A stretch of 64,000 nucleotides of DNA from Fibrella aquatilis (lineage in GTDB: Bacteria > Bacteroidota > Bacteroidia > Cytophagales > Spirosomataceae). How positions within the stretch are numbered: position 1 is the first letter of the stretch; the number at the start of each line of letters is the position of its first letter. The position numbers and the translations under genes are program-made. The stretch spans positions 62,001 through 126,000 of the forward strand of contig NZ_JAFMYU010000018.1 in assembly GCF_017353255.1 (NCBI RefSeq), given 5' to 3'. Shown here piece after piece: positions 7,252 through 17,086 of the stretch. Under the pieces are notes generated by a model that worked only from the letters and a program-made list of their open reading frames with translations, made no database searches and was not told the DNA's origin.

Positions 7252-9977
7252 GGCTGGGCGGGGGTTAAGCGCACGGGGCTAAGGGCGTGGGGCGCGGGGG
7301 TGGGTGCAAGGGTTTGCTGGGTGAGGTAGTGGGCCAGAGCCAGCAGGTCGTCGGGGGTATCGGGTTGTACTACGGTCTGGTAGTTGGTGGCTTTCCAGTC
7401 GCCCCTGGTGGTTTGGGTGAAATAGACCTGAAGTAGTTCACAATCAAGCTGTTGCTGAAGTTGTTGAACGCCCTCGCCAAACAAACTGGCCAACGAACCG
7501 GTCAGCGTTTGCCCCAGGGCCAGCACCGATTGGTACTGGTTGAGTAGTGGTTCCTGCTGCCAAACGCCAGGGGTAGAATCGGGTCGGGCGGGCTGACCCA
7601 TTGTGGTTGCCTGAGTCGAAGCGGTCATATCGGCCACGGGCAGACCGGCCTGCGCCAGCTGACTCAGCCGTAGCAGCGGGTTGGCCGTATTGGCTGCCAG
7701 AGTAGTGGGCGACAACGCACCCAGCCGCCGTGTAGTACCCAGATTTTGCAGCCAGCCTGCCAGCAGCGCATACCACTCAGCCTGCGCGTAATGGGTGTCG
7801 GCAGGGTTAGCAAAGGGGGCGGGTTGCAGCAGCGTCAGCCGACTGTAGATGGCCTGGGTAGTGGCGTTGGTGAACACCCGGCCGTCGGCCAGGGTGAGTT
7901 GCCAGTGGGTAGTGTCGGTGGTGAGCCACACCCGCCAGTCGGGGGCCGTCAGCAGGTCGGCATCGGTGAGGCAGTCTACCTGTAGCTGCCCCTGCTGATG
8001 CAGTACATCGGCCAGCGCGAAGGCTACGGCATCGTGCAACTGACTGATAATGAGTAGTTTTTTCATGGGGTGTGTGTGCTTGTTATTCAGCGTGATCGTG
8101 TCGGGAACCTTAGTATCCAGGCTGTTTTTTGTGGCTGCATCCAGCTCACCGTCGGTAGTCTGGTCATCTTCTTGCCGGTAGGCTCCGGTGGTCAGATCGG
8201 GGCGAAGTGCCTGACTGATAAACGGTTCCAGCGCATTCAGTCGCCCTTCTACCGCCGCCAGCCGGGCCATGGGGTCAGCCTGAGCCGCCGCTCCGAAGCC
8301 GCCGCCTCCACCACCAAAACCGCCGCCGCCCTGATCGCCGAGCTTGCCATCGCCGAATTTGCCGTCACCGAATTTGCCGTCACCGAATTTATCGCCCGGC
8401 TTTTCGAAGATGTCTTTCTCCTTGTCCTTCTCTTTGATGGGCTTGTCGGGGTGGAAGTCTTTCACAAACTCCTTCTGCTCTTTGACGATCTCTTTGTGGT
8501 CTTTGATGATGTCTTTGTGGTCTTTGATGATCTCCTTGTCTTTATCCTTATCCTTAAACTCCTTAAGAATCACTTTGCAACGCACCTGGAATCGGGCCGT
8601 CATGGTGGCGGCGGCATCGCTGATGTCGGTGATGGCCACGCACGTCCCCGAACCTGCGTAGGAGTTGGAGTTGGGGGTGCTGGAGGCATTGAACGTGCGT
8701 TTGTTGGCGCTGCCGGGGAATGGGTCGCCCGCATCGCCCCGGTTGTTGTTCAGCTCCAGGTTGCGGAGTCCGTCGGCCTGCATGAGCGCCACCTGGTAGT
8801 GGGCTTCATTGGTGTTGCCATTCACGGCATCGTCGATGTGCCAGACCAGCAGCCCACCCTGCGGCAGGTGGTCATCAAAGCCGGTTTTCTGGCGGTTCTC
8901 GACCAGGAAATACTCGGTGCCGGCCGCGCCGTTTTTCCAGAGCCGGTGCACCCGGCGGCTGCTTTTCACGTCGGGAAGGCTCACGGCGGCGTTGGTGGTC
9001 TGGTTTACTACCGTCACCCAGCCCTGCTTCACTTTGCACCAGGCCGAGGGGTGCGCGGGGCGGTCGCCAGGGGTACTGCCGTTCCAGCTACCGCCCGACA
9101 TCAGGCACCAGTTGCCGATACCTTCGCTCGAATAATCGCCGTCGTAGAGATCGGGAAAGCCAAACAGCAGGTGGCCCAGTTCGTGGGCGCACACCCCCAG
9201 TCGGCAGTTTTCGGGCACGGTGAGGTAAGCGTAGATTGTTTTGCCGTCGGCAGCAAAGGGGCTGGGCAACTGCCACTTGTGCGACCAGATCTCCGACGCT
9301 GACCCCGACTGTTCGGCCCCACCGCCCGCGTGAATCACCACAAACGCGTCGACAAACCCGTCGCCGTCGTTGTCGTAATTACCGAAGTTGATGAGCGGGT
9401 TGGCCAGTTGGGCGGCTTCCTGCGCCATGTTGCGGGCGTTGGGCGCGGCATTGCCCGTGCCGCTGGCCCCGTGGGCATAGTAGGCCATCGTGTGCGACAG
9501 CGTGACGGGGCCAATCACCTGTCCCTGAATGTCGACCAGGTTGTTGGTCACTTCGCGGTAATACTCCCGGACACTGCCCGTGGGTACGGCCCCGATAGAG
9601 AAGAACAGGTCGTTGAAGTGGCTGGCTGGCTGGGCCATGGCCCTATCGCTGAAATTGACCAGGATCACCGCCACGCGCACGGTGCCACGCAGGGGTGCCC
9701 GGTCTGCGGCAGCCCGGCTGGCTACCGACGCCGTGGTACCCAGCGGAAACAGGGTGCCGGGGTAGATCAGGCCATCGTCGAGACCAACGGATTTCTCTTC
9801 ACGGAAGGTGAGGTTGGCCGACAGCGCACTGTCACGTTTACGGAGTTTTTCGAGGTCTTTGTTGAGTTTTTCTTTCAACTCCGGCGACGGCGGTACGAGC
9901 AGACAAGGCTCGTCAACAGAAGGCAGTAGTGGTAGTTCCGACCCGTGGGTCCGAACCGGATTTAGGTGCTTTTGCAT
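7248..9977 (-). CDS. M6 metalloprotease fused to a degenerate ATP-grasp-like domain
   Basis: A 909-aa protein. Residues about 95-465 form an M6 (immune-inhibitor-A-like) metalloprotease with zinc motif HELGHLLFGFPDLYD (His265, Glu266, His269). Then come Lys/Asp-rich near-repeats (about 471-530, KDHKDIIKDHKEIVK), FGDGK repeats and a poly-Gly stretch (530-563). Residues 638-909 resemble the N-terminal half of the next gene's ATP-grasp protein (IYSRLTLL against IYARLMPP; NPLLRLSQLAQAGLPVADMTAS against KPYQLAAIRAVGLGVPATLLTN) but lack the C-terminal Glu/Asn metal site. No signal peptide is seen, odd for M6. The ATG at 8066 (MKKLLIISQ) looks like a normal gene start, so the fusion could instead be two genes joined by a lost stop or frameshift. 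Confidence 0.8.
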   Translation of the reverse strand: MQKHLNPVRTHGSELPLLPSVDEPCLLVPPSPELKEKLNKDLEKLRKRDSALSANLTFREEKSVGLDDGLIYPGTLFPLGTTASVASRAAADRAPLRGTVRVAVILVNFSDRAMAQPASHFNDLFFSIGAVPTGSVREYYREVTNNLVDIQGQVIGPVTLSHTMAYYAHGASGTGNAAPNARNMAQEAAQLANPLINFGNYDNDGDGFVDAFVVIHAGGGAEQSGSASEIWSHKWQLPSPFAADGKTIYAYLTVPENCRLGVCAHELGHLLFGFPDLYDGDYSSEGIGNWCLMSGGSWNGSTPGDRPAHPSAWCKVKQGWVTVVNQTTNAAVSLPDVKSSRRVHRLWKNGAAGTEYFLVENRQKTGFDDHLPQGGLLVWHIDDAVNGNTNEAHYQVALMQADGLRNLELNNNRGDAGDPFPGSANKRTFNASSTPNSNSYAGSGTCVAITDISDAAATMTARFQVRCKVILKEFKDKDKDKEIIKDHKDIIKDHKEIVKEQKEFVKDFHPDKPIKEKDKEKDIFEKPGDKFGDGKFGDGKFGDGKLGDQGGGGFGGGGGGFGAAAQADPMARLAAVEGRLNALEPFISQALRPDLTTGAYRQEDDQTTDGELDAATKNSLDTKVPDTITLNNKHTHPMKKLLIISQLHDAVAFALADVLHQQGQLQVDCLTDADLLTAPDWRVWLTTDTTHWQLTLADGRVFTNATTQAIYSRLTLLQPAPFANPADTHYAQAEWYALLAGWLQNLGTTRRLGALSPTTLAANTANPLLRLSQLAQAGLPVADMTASTQATTMGQPARPDSTPGVWQQEPLLNQYQSVLALGQTLTGSLASLFGEGVQQLQQQLDCELLQVYFTQTTRGDWKATNYQTVVQPDTPDDLLALAHYLTQQTLAPTPAPHALSPVRLTPAQP

Positions 9978-10032
9978 GGTTTACGAGGAATTGATGGTTG
10001 TGAATAGACTCGACTGGCCAGTGAAGTCAATG

Positions 10033-10040
10033 CAAACCTA
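10033..10040 (-). promoter_or_regulatory. -7-type promoter motif upstream of the M6 protease gene
   Basis: On the minus strand this reads TAGGTTTG, an exact TAnnTTTG match to the Bacteroidota -7 element, 56 bases before the start at 9977. I saw no clear -33 TTG at the usual distance. It would allow the protease/ATP-grasp genes to be transcribed separately from the NRPS-PKS gene, which ends 150 bases upstream. Confidence 0.4.
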
Positions 10041-10126
10041 GATCAATCCATACCCGTTGTAAACCGCGCAAACCCGCCATCAGGCGGGGGTAACTACGCA
10101 CACGAGTAAGTGGTATACCGCGAAAA

Positions 10127-13100
10127 CTACTCTACCTGCAAATACGTACCGGGCTTGTCGGGGTTGGCAATGAACCAGGCGGGGTTGCCGGCGCGGTCAC
10201 GCCCCAGGCGGGCACCGGGCATGGGCGGCTGGTCGGGGCCAACAGTAGCGGTTTCCAGTACGGGCTGCGCGGTTTGGTGATTGCCGTTGCCGTTTGGAAC
10301 AGTGCCCTGCGGGGCTGTGGGGGCGGTTTTGAAGAAACCCGCTTCGATCATGGCGGCTACACTTTGGCGGCAAACGGCAATGATCTGCTCAACCTCGTCG
10401 TCGGTATGGGCCTCGGTCATAAAGCAGGGGAAGCCGTCCCAGATGTGGATGCCCGCCTCGCGCATGAGCGTAAACAGCAGCTCGCTGTAGGGGACGTCTT
10501 CGGTAAATTTGATCTTCCAGAGCGACCCAAACTGGGCAATGAAAAACGGCAGCTGCTGCCGCTCGAAGTCGGCGTTGAGGGTTTTGGCGAGGTAGTTAGC
10601 CTTGGCCGTAAGCCCCTGTTGCAGGGCCGGCCCCGTTTCCTTCAGGTGCAACAACGACGCTTTGGCCGCAGCCAGGGCCAGCGGATGCCGCACGAACGTA
10701 CCGGCGAAATAGGTCACGCCCACTTCGGGGAAGGAGTCATCGCCAAACTGCCACGTACCCCCGTCCAGCGCGTCCATGAAGGCTTTTTTGCCTGCAATCA
10801 CACCAATGGGCAGCCCGCCGCCCACTACTTTTCCGTAAGAAGCAATGTCGGCCCGGATGCCAAACAGCGCCTGCGCCCCGCCCGGATGCATCCGAAAACC
10901 GGTAATCACTTCGTCGAAAATAAGGGCAGTACCGGCGGCTTCGGTGATGGCGCGGACGTCCTGCAAAAACGCGATAGGCCGGAACTCCGGGCGGCGACTT
11001 TGCACGGGTTCCACCAGTACGGCGGCCAGCTCGTGCGCCCGTTCGCGGATGATACGGAGGCTTTCGTCGGTGCCGTAGTCGAGGATGAGCATGTTCTGCA
11101 CCGCCTCCGGCATAATGCCCGACGCCGCCGGGAAGGTCTTCAGATTCCTGGTGCCGCGCACCAGCACTTCGTCCACAATGCCGTGATACGACCCCGTAAA
11201 CGCCACAATCAGCGACCGGCCCGTAACGGTGCGGGCAATGCGCATAGCCCCCAGAACGGCTTCGGAACCGGTACTACAGAGGGCCACGCGTTCGCTGCCG
11301 GTCATCTCGCTAACGAGTCGGCTCACCTCGCCTGCCAGTTCGTGCTGCGGCCCAATCTCGAACCCGCGCTCGATCTGATCGTGCAGGGCCTGCTTCATAA
11401 AATCAGGCTGGTAGCCGAACATGGTAGAGCCAAAGCCATTCAGCACGTCGATGTATTCGTTGCCGTCAACGTCCCACAACCGGCTCCCCGCCGACCGGTT
11501 CACCACCAGCGGATACACGATTTCTTTGGTCAACGGCTTGAAGCCCGACACCACGCGGGGGTCGGCCATGTAGGGGCGGTGCTGCTGCGTAGACGCTTTA
11601 CTACCCGCCGTTTTCTGGGTATATCGAGTTGTAAGTGTCTGTAAGAAAGCTTGTTGCGCCGGTGTAAGTTCTGTGGCCTGCCGCTCGATCCGGGCCGTGG
11701 CACCAAACGGTTTTTTGATCTCCGCTGCCTCTTCCGGCGACAGTTCGGCCAGGCTAGTGATCGGTTGAGCCGGTTTGGCGGGGCTAACCGGCGTGGCCAT
11801 CTTGGGCGCTGCGGTGGGCACCGAAACGGGTTGCGTGGTGGCGGGCGGGGCGGCGTTGCCGGTTTGCAAAAGCGCCACCTGCCGGGCCAGCAGTTGCAGT
11901 TGCTGGGCAATCAGTTCCATAGCCGTTTCGCCGCCGGGTACACCCGTTGCCAGCGTCGGCATGGCCGTGTTTTGGGCGAAACTGATCGGCTGCGGGGCCA
12001 CTGTCGTCGCTGCGGGTGGCTGGAACTGATGGGCGGGGAGGGTGGTGTCGAGGTAGTGGACCAGGCCGTCGAGGGTGCCGCAGTCGTCGTTGAGCTGACG
12101 GAAGGTGAGGGGCACGCCAAACTCTTTTTTCAGCGTCAGGGCCACCTGCGTTAACAGCAACGAATCGAGGCCAATTTCGAGAAACGATGCGTCGGGCCGG
12201 ACGTTGGCGAGTTCAATGCCAGAGGCGTCTTCCAGCAGGTTTTTAACGGTGGTGAGTAGATAGTCTTTGCGCATAATGGGTGCGGCTGTTACGGGAGTAT
12301 CCTGGTTGTATGCCGAAGAAAGGGCCTCTGTGGCCTGGAAAAAGCTATTTTGGCCGACTGCATCGGTCGTAATCACCGGAACGGCGCTCGTGGGCGGGTC
12401 GAGCCAGCAGCGCTTCCGGTCAAAAGCGTAGGTAGGCAGGCTAATGCGCATGGGGTGCCGGTCGGCGTAGATGGCCGCCCAGTCGGGGGCTAAGCCAGTG
12501 CGCCAAAGCTGCCCCAGCGCGGTCAGGACCGAGACCGTTTCAGGCTGTTTGTCGGGACGAACGGCCAGGCTGGCTATCGTTGTAAGCGGTTGTGAACCAG
12601 CTTGTTGGCGGGTTAGTGTGGTCAGCGTAGTGCCCGGGCCTACTTCCAAAACGAGCGGTGTGGGCAGGGTGAGCACCGTGGCAACGGCATCGGCAAAACG
12701 CACCGTCTGGCGCAGGTGTTTAGCCCAGTACGCCGGGTCGATAGCCTGCGCGTCGGTAAGCCAGGTACCCGTCACGGTCGAAATAATGGGTCGCTTCGGA
12801 ATGCCCAGTGGAATACTGCGCACCACCTCGGCGAAGGGTTCCACCACCGAATCCATCATGGCCGAATGGAAGGCGTGACTCGTTTCCAGCACCCGGTTCG
12901 ACACCGACTGCGCGTCGAGCCGCTGTGCGAACTGGGCTACGTCTTCGTCTGGTCCCGCCACCACGCAGACTGTGGGGCTGTTGATGGCCGCAATCGACAG
13001 CGTGTCGGGCAGGATGGGCAGCAGGGCGGCTTCCCCCAGTTTCACCGAGAGCATACTGCCGCGGGGCAGGCTGCCAATCTGCTGTCCGCGAGTAGCTACC

Positions 13101-16100
13101 AGCCGCAGCGCATCGGCCAGGCTGAACACACCTGCCAGGTGTGCTGCCACAAATTCGCCAAGGCTGTGACCGCACATCACGGTGGGTTCAATCCCCCAGC
13201 TTTGCCAGAGGCGGGCCAGCGCATAATTCGTTATAAACAGCCCTGGCTGCGCGTAGCGGGTGTTTTTGAGCCGTTCGCGGCTGTTACCATCGCCCGTTTC
13301 GGGGTACAAAATCGTCCGAATGTCGCCGCCCAGGTGGGGTTGCAACAGGGCCGCGCAGTCGTCGACGGCCTGCCGGAAAACGGGTTCGGATTCGTACAAT
13401 TCGCGGCCCATGCCGGGGTATTGCGCCCCCTGACCAGGGAACATAAACACCACCGTTTCGGGCACCACCCGCACCTCGCCCGCCGTGCCCGACGGTACAT
13501 TTTGGGCCGTTAATTGCGCCATGGCATCGTCGGCAGTGGCGGCCACGACAAACCGGCGCTGAGCAAAATCGGGGCGGGTGGTTTGCAGCGTAAACGCCGA
13601 GTCGGCCAGCGAATCGGGGTTGTTCTGGAGGTGCCGGGCCAACTTTTGGGCGTAGGCCTCGCGGCTGGTTTCGCTCCGCGCCGACCACGTCAGCAGCTGA
13701 TAGGGGCGGGGCTGCGGCGTGGGCTTTGGCGCAGGTTCGGCCACGTATTCTTCCAAAACGACATGCACATTGGTACCTCCTACGCCAAACGAGCTAACCC
13801 CCGCCCGGCGTAAGCTGTCTGACTGCCAGTTGGTTAAGGCTACATTAACCACAAATGGGCTGTGGGCAAAGTCGATGTGCGGGTTGGGCGTGTCGTAGCC
13901 GAGCGAGGCGGGCAGTTGCTGGTGTTTCAGGGCCAGCACGGTCTTAATCAAACCCGCCACGCCGGCCGCCTGGGTCAGGTGACCCATGTTGCTTTTGATG
14001 GACCCAATCGCGCAATTTTTTACCGGCACGTCCGGGCCAAAGGCCATTGTAAGTCCCTCTATTTCAATGGGATCGCCCAGAGGCGTGGCCGTGCCGTGGG
14101 CTTCGACGTAGCTGATGGTGGCGGGGTCAATTTGCCCGTCGTGCAGCGCCTGCCGGATGGCCCCGGCCTGCCCTTCGGCGCTGGGCGCGGTGAAACTGCC
14201 TTTGCCGCCACCATCGTTGTTCACGCCCACGCCTTTGATGACCGCCAGAACGGTATCACCATCGCGCCGGGCATCGGCCAGGGTTTTCAGCAGCACTACC
14301 CCGGCCCCGTCGCTGAAGACCGTGCCGCTCGACCCGGCGTTGAACGAACGCGTATGTCCGTCGCGGCTGAACATGGCCCCTTCTTCGTAGATATGGCCGC
14401 TGTTGATGGGTGCCGTAATGCTGGCCCCGCCCGCCAGCGCCACGGTGCATTGCCCGGCGCGAAGGGCCTCAACCGCCTGACAAATAGCGAGTAATGACGT
14501 GGAGCAGGCTGAATAGACGCTCACGGCGGGGCCTTTCAGATTCAGTTGGTAGGCCGTGCGCGAGGCGATGTAATCTTTCTCGTTGACGGTCATGGCCTGA
14601 AACGCGCCCACCTGCGCCACCGGTTTTGGGTTGGTGAGCACGTTGTTCAGGTAATACGTATTGTTGCCGCAGCCCGCCCACACGCCAATGGTATCGGTGG
14701 CCGAAGCGGTCCGGTAGCCCGTCTCTTCCAGCACCTCGTAAGCGATTTCGAGGAAGATGCGCTGCTGCGGGTCCATCACCTCGGCCAGTCGTGGGTTCAG
14801 ACCAAAAAATGGCGCGTCGAACCCATCGGCTCCGTCGATGACGCCCCGTGCCGCCACGTAATCGGGCGAGTTTCGGAGATGGGCGGGTATAGACGGGTCA
14901 AGCTCGTCGGGGGTGAAAAAGCGGGTGGTTTCGCGGCCTTCGCGCAGCACATCCCAGAGTTCGGCGATGGTGCTGGCCCCCGGAAAACGCCCCGCCATGC
15001 CAATCACGGCCACGTCGCGGTCTTCGCCCGAAAAACGGGCCTGACGGGGTTTCATGGCCGTTTCGGTGTTGAAATCAATATCGGATTTATCCAGAAAACG
15101 GGCAATGCCCGCCACCGTGGGAAACTGGTAGAGTTTGGTGACGGGCAGGGTCAGGCCGTGCTGCTGGGCCAGTTGCGCCACGGTCTGTTGCGCCAAAAGC
15201 GAGTTACCGCCGAGATCGAAAAAAGTATCGTCCACGCCCACCTGAGCCAGTTGCAACAGGTTCATCCACAGTGCCGAAACGGTTTTTTCGGTGGTGGTTT
15301 GCGGGGCGCGGTACAGTACTGACAGCGCGGGGCGCTGGCTACTGGGCCTGGGCAGGGCCAGCCGGTCTACCTTGCCGCTGGTGGTGCGGGGTAGTTCGGG
15401 CAGGACCACGAAATGAGCGGGCAGCATGAAATCGGGCAGGGTATCGGCGAGGGCGCGGCGGATGGCGTTGAGGTCAACCGCTTCGACGGCCACCAGGTAG
15501 GCCACCAGCGTTTTCTGACCGGGCACGTCTTCGCGGGCAATCACAACGGCCTGTTGCACAGCGGGTTGCTTCGCCAGTACGGTCTCAATCTCGCCTACTT
15601 CCACGCGGTTTCCCCGGATCTTCACTTGTCCGTCGCGCCGTCCCTGAAACACCAGCGTACCGTCGGGCTGGCGCAGGGCCAGATCGCCGGTTGTATACAT
15701 CCGGTGGGCGGTGCCGTCGGGGGCGGCCCAGGTGATGAACTGCTCGGCGGTGCGGTAGGGCTGGTTCAGGTAACCCGCCGCCAGACAGGCCCCGGTGAGG
15801 CAAATTTCGCCTACCTCGCCATCGGCAACGGGCAGGCCAGTTTCAGCCAGCAGCCACACCCCCCGACCGGCAATGGGACTGCCAATGGTGGGTATTTCGG
15901 GCCATTGAAGCGGGTCGCCGGTTAAGCGCAGTTCCGTCACCCAGACGCTGGCCTCGGTGGGGCCATACACGTTCAGGAGCGAGCAGGCGGGGATTTTGGC
16001 AAAAAAACGGGCAATGGCCGGGGTAATTTTTAGCAGCTCACCACCCGTGATGATCTCGCGCAACTGGGCCGGGTAGGTCTGCATGGCGTGGGCTGCGTCG

Positions 16101-16867
16101 GCGAGGTAACTCAGCACCACATACGGCAGAAACACTCGCCCAATAGCCCGCTCCTGAAGGTATGAAACGAGCCGTCCCGCATCGAGCCGGATAGTCTCAT
16201 CGACCAGGTGGATGGTGCCGCCTGTGAGCAGGGGAACCAGGATTTCCTGCACCGAGGCGTCGAAGCTGAGGTGGCAAAACTGGAGCGTATTCAGGCTTGT
16301 ATTTCCCCACGTTTTCAGTTGCCAGTTCAGCAGTTCAATCAGCCCGGCGTGGGTCAGGCAAACCCCCTTCGGCCGCCCCGTCGACCCCGACGTATAGAGC
16401 ACACAGGCAGTGTCGGAACGGGTGCTGGGTGATGCATTGGTTATTTCCTGTAAGTCAGCCAGTTGAATCGGTTTCAGTCCCAATTCGGCAAAAAACGCCC
16501 ATTCAGCCTCGTCACACACGCAGGCTGTCACGCCCGAATCGGTGATGAGCTGGGTAAGGCGGGCGGCGGGGTAGGTCGGGTCGAGGGGGAGGTAGGCCTT
16601 GCCCGCTTTCAGAATACCCAGCAGGTTGCCCACCAGGTTTAGGCTCCGCGCCGTACTCAGCGCCACAATGTCGGCATGGGGTTGCCCGCCCAGAATAGCC
16701 TGACTCACGCGCTCAACCTGCTGCGCTAACTGACTGTAAGTCAATTGCTCATGGCCAAAAACCACGGCTATCTGGTCGGCATAACGAAGCAGTGCCTGAT
16801 CGACCCAATCCTGAATATAACGGGGAGTAAGATCGCCTTCCCCGATGGCAACCGGTGGTATTTGCAT
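10127..16867 (-). CDS. Hybrid NRPS-PKS-aminotransferase synthase (A-PCP-KS-AT-ACP-AMT)
   Basis: A 2246-aa single-module megasynthase. Adenylation domain about 15-510: A3 LYTSGSTGRPKG at 157-168, Asp203 in FDASV (amino-group contact), A10 Lys499. First carrier about 525-595, LGGNSLL with Ser556. Ketosynthase about 615-1040: Cys788 in SACSTS, His924, His963. Acyltransferase about 1135-1440: Ser1235 in GHSLGEF and HAFH (1331-1334), the malonyl-type motif. Second carrier Ser1569 in GLDSLLL. A Pro/Ala linker, then a class III PLP aminotransferase (about 1780-2175) with Asp1985 and Lys2013. Predicted chemistry: activate an amino acid, extend with malonate, aminate the beta-keto group as in mycosubtilin/iturin synthetases. 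No condensation, reductase or thioesterase domain is present. The tail (MPGARLGRDRAGNPAWF) resembles a linker before a condensation domain. Confidence 0.93.
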   Translation of the reverse strand: MQIPPVAIGEGDLTPRYIQDWVDQALLRYADQIAVVFGHEQLTYSQLAQQVERVSQAILGGQPHADIVALSTARSLNLVGNLLGILKAGKAYLPLDPTYPAARLTQLITDSGVTACVCDEAEWAFFAELGLKPIQLADLQEITNASPSTRSDTACVLYTSGSTGRPKGVCLTHAGLIELLNWQLKTWGNTSLNTLQFCHLSFDASVQEILVPLLTGGTIHLVDETIRLDAGRLVSYLQERAIGRVFLPYVVLSYLADAAHAMQTYPAQLREIITGGELLKITPAIARFFAKIPACSLLNVYGPTEASVWVTELRLTGDPLQWPEIPTIGSPIAGRGVWLLAETGLPVADGEVGEICLTGACLAAGYLNQPYRTAEQFITWAAPDGTAHRMYTTGDLALRQPDGTLVFQGRRDGQVKIRGNRVEVGEIETVLAKQPAVQQAVVIAREDVPGQKTLVAYLVAVEAVDLNAIRRALADTLPDFMLPAHFVVLPELPRTTSGKVDRLALPRPSSQRPALSVLYRAPQTTTEKTVSALWMNLLQLAQVGVDDTFFDLGGNSLLAQQTVAQLAQQHGLTLPVTKLYQFPTVAGIARFLDKSDIDFNTETAMKPRQARFSGEDRDVAVIGMAGRFPGASTIAELWDVLREGRETTRFFTPDELDPSIPAHLRNSPDYVAARGVIDGADGFDAPFFGLNPRLAEVMDPQQRIFLEIAYEVLEETGYRTASATDTIGVWAGCGNNTYYLNNVLTNPKPVAQVGAFQAMTVNEKDYIASRTAYQLNLKGPAVSVYSACSTSLLAICQAVEALRAGQCTVALAGGASITAPINSGHIYEEGAMFSRDGHTRSFNAGSSGTVFSDGAGVVLLKTLADARRDGDTVLAVIKGVGVNNDGGGKGSFTAPSAEGQAGAIRQALHDGQIDPATISYVEAHGTATPLGDPIEIEGLTMAFGPDVPVKNCAIGSIKSNMGHLTQAAGVAGLIKTVLALKHQQLPASLGYDTPNPHIDFAHSPFVVNVALTNWQSDSLRRAGVSSFGVGGTNVHVVLEEYVAEPAPKPTPQPRPYQLLTWSARSETSREAYAQKLARHLQNNPDSLADSAFTLQTTRPDFAQRRFVVAATADDAMAQLTAQNVPSGTAGEVRVVPETVVFMFPGQGAQYPGMGRELYESEPVFRQAVDDCAALLQPHLGGDIRTILYPETGDGNSRERLKNTRYAQPGLFITNYALARLWQSWGIEPTVMCGHSLGEFVAAHLAGVFSLADALRLVATRGQQIGSLPRGSMLSVKLGEAALLPILPDTLSIAAINSPTVCVVAGPDEDVAQFAQRLDAQSVSNRVLETSHAFHSAMMDSVVEPFAEVVRSIPLGIPKRPIISTVTGTWLTDAQAIDPAYWAKHLRQTVRFADAVATVLTLPTPLVLEVGPGTTLTTLTRQQAGSQPLTTIASLAVRPDKQPETVSVLTALGQLWRTGLAPDWAAIYADRHPMRISLPTYAFDRKRCWLDPPTSAVPVITTDAVGQNSFFQATEALSSAYNQDTPVTAAPIMRKDYLLTTVKNLLEDASGIELANVRPDASFLEIGLDSLLLTQVALTLKKEFGVPLTFRQLNDDCGTLDGLVHYLDTTLPAHQFQPPAATTVAPQPISFAQNTAMPTLATGVPGGETAMELIAQQLQLLARQVALLQTGNAAPPATTQPVSVPTAAPKMATPVSPAKPAQPITSLAELSPEEAAEIKKPFGATARIERQATELTPAQQAFLQTLTTRYTQKTAGSKASTQQHRPYMADPRVVSGFKPLTKEIVYPLVVNRSAGSRLWDVDGNEYIDVLNGFGSTMFGYQPDFMKQALHDQIERGFEIGPQHELAGEVSRLVSEMTGSERVALCSTGSEAVLGAMRIARTVTGRSLIVAFTGSYHGIVDEVLVRGTRNLKTFPAASGIMPEAVQNMLILDYGTDESLRIIRERAHELAAVLVEPVQSRRPEFRPIAFLQDVRAITEAAGTALIFDEVITGFRMHPGGAQALFGIRADIASYGKVVGGGLPIGVIAGKKAFMDALDGGTWQFGDDSFPEVGVTYFAGTFVRHPLALAAAKASLLHLKETGPALQQGLTAKANYLAKTLNADFERQQLPFFIAQFGSLWKIKFTEDVPYSELLFTLMREAGIHIWDGFPCFMTEAHTDDEVEQIIAVCRQSVAAMIEAGFFKTAPTAPQGTVPNGNGNHQTAQPVLETATVGPDQPPMPGARLGRDRAGNPAWFIANPDKPGTYLQVE

Positions 16868-16977
16868 ATGGTGTGACTCTTCGCCAGAACGTTGATAGCG
16901 ACTAAAACCATGCCCAACAAAGTGTACTCCTGCGAAAGGGGGCTGTCGTATCGGAGGGTACTGTGGGGCGGTTTTTT

Positions 16978-17010
16978 AAACCTATAAGGTCTCCAAGACT
17001 TTATAGGTTT
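16978..17010. repeat. 15-bp near-perfect palindrome between divergent genes
   Basis: Left arm AAACCTATAAGGTCT (16978-16992) and right arm AGACTTTATAGGTTT (16996-17010) pair at 14 of 15 positions around a CCA loop. It sits between the divergent starts of the NRPS-PKS gene and the glycosyltransferase gene, so it is not a usual terminator position. It could be an operator for both genes or a dispersed intergenic palindrome. Confidence 0.6.
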
Positions 17011-17086
17011 GGTTAAAACTACAGTTAATCTGTGGCCTTTCCTGATGTTTGACGTCCTAAACAGTAATCAGGTCACTCGATTTATA

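Noticed and set aside
8070-9302. 410-codon open frame on the plus strand
   Set aside because: Antisense to the M6 protease gene; low-complexity Val/Gly/His-rich product with no family motif, typical of a GC-rich shadow frame.
10274-11644. 456-codon open frame on the plus strand
   Set aside because: Antisense to the aminotransferase part of the NRPS-PKS gene, whose catalytic motifs are all on the minus strand.
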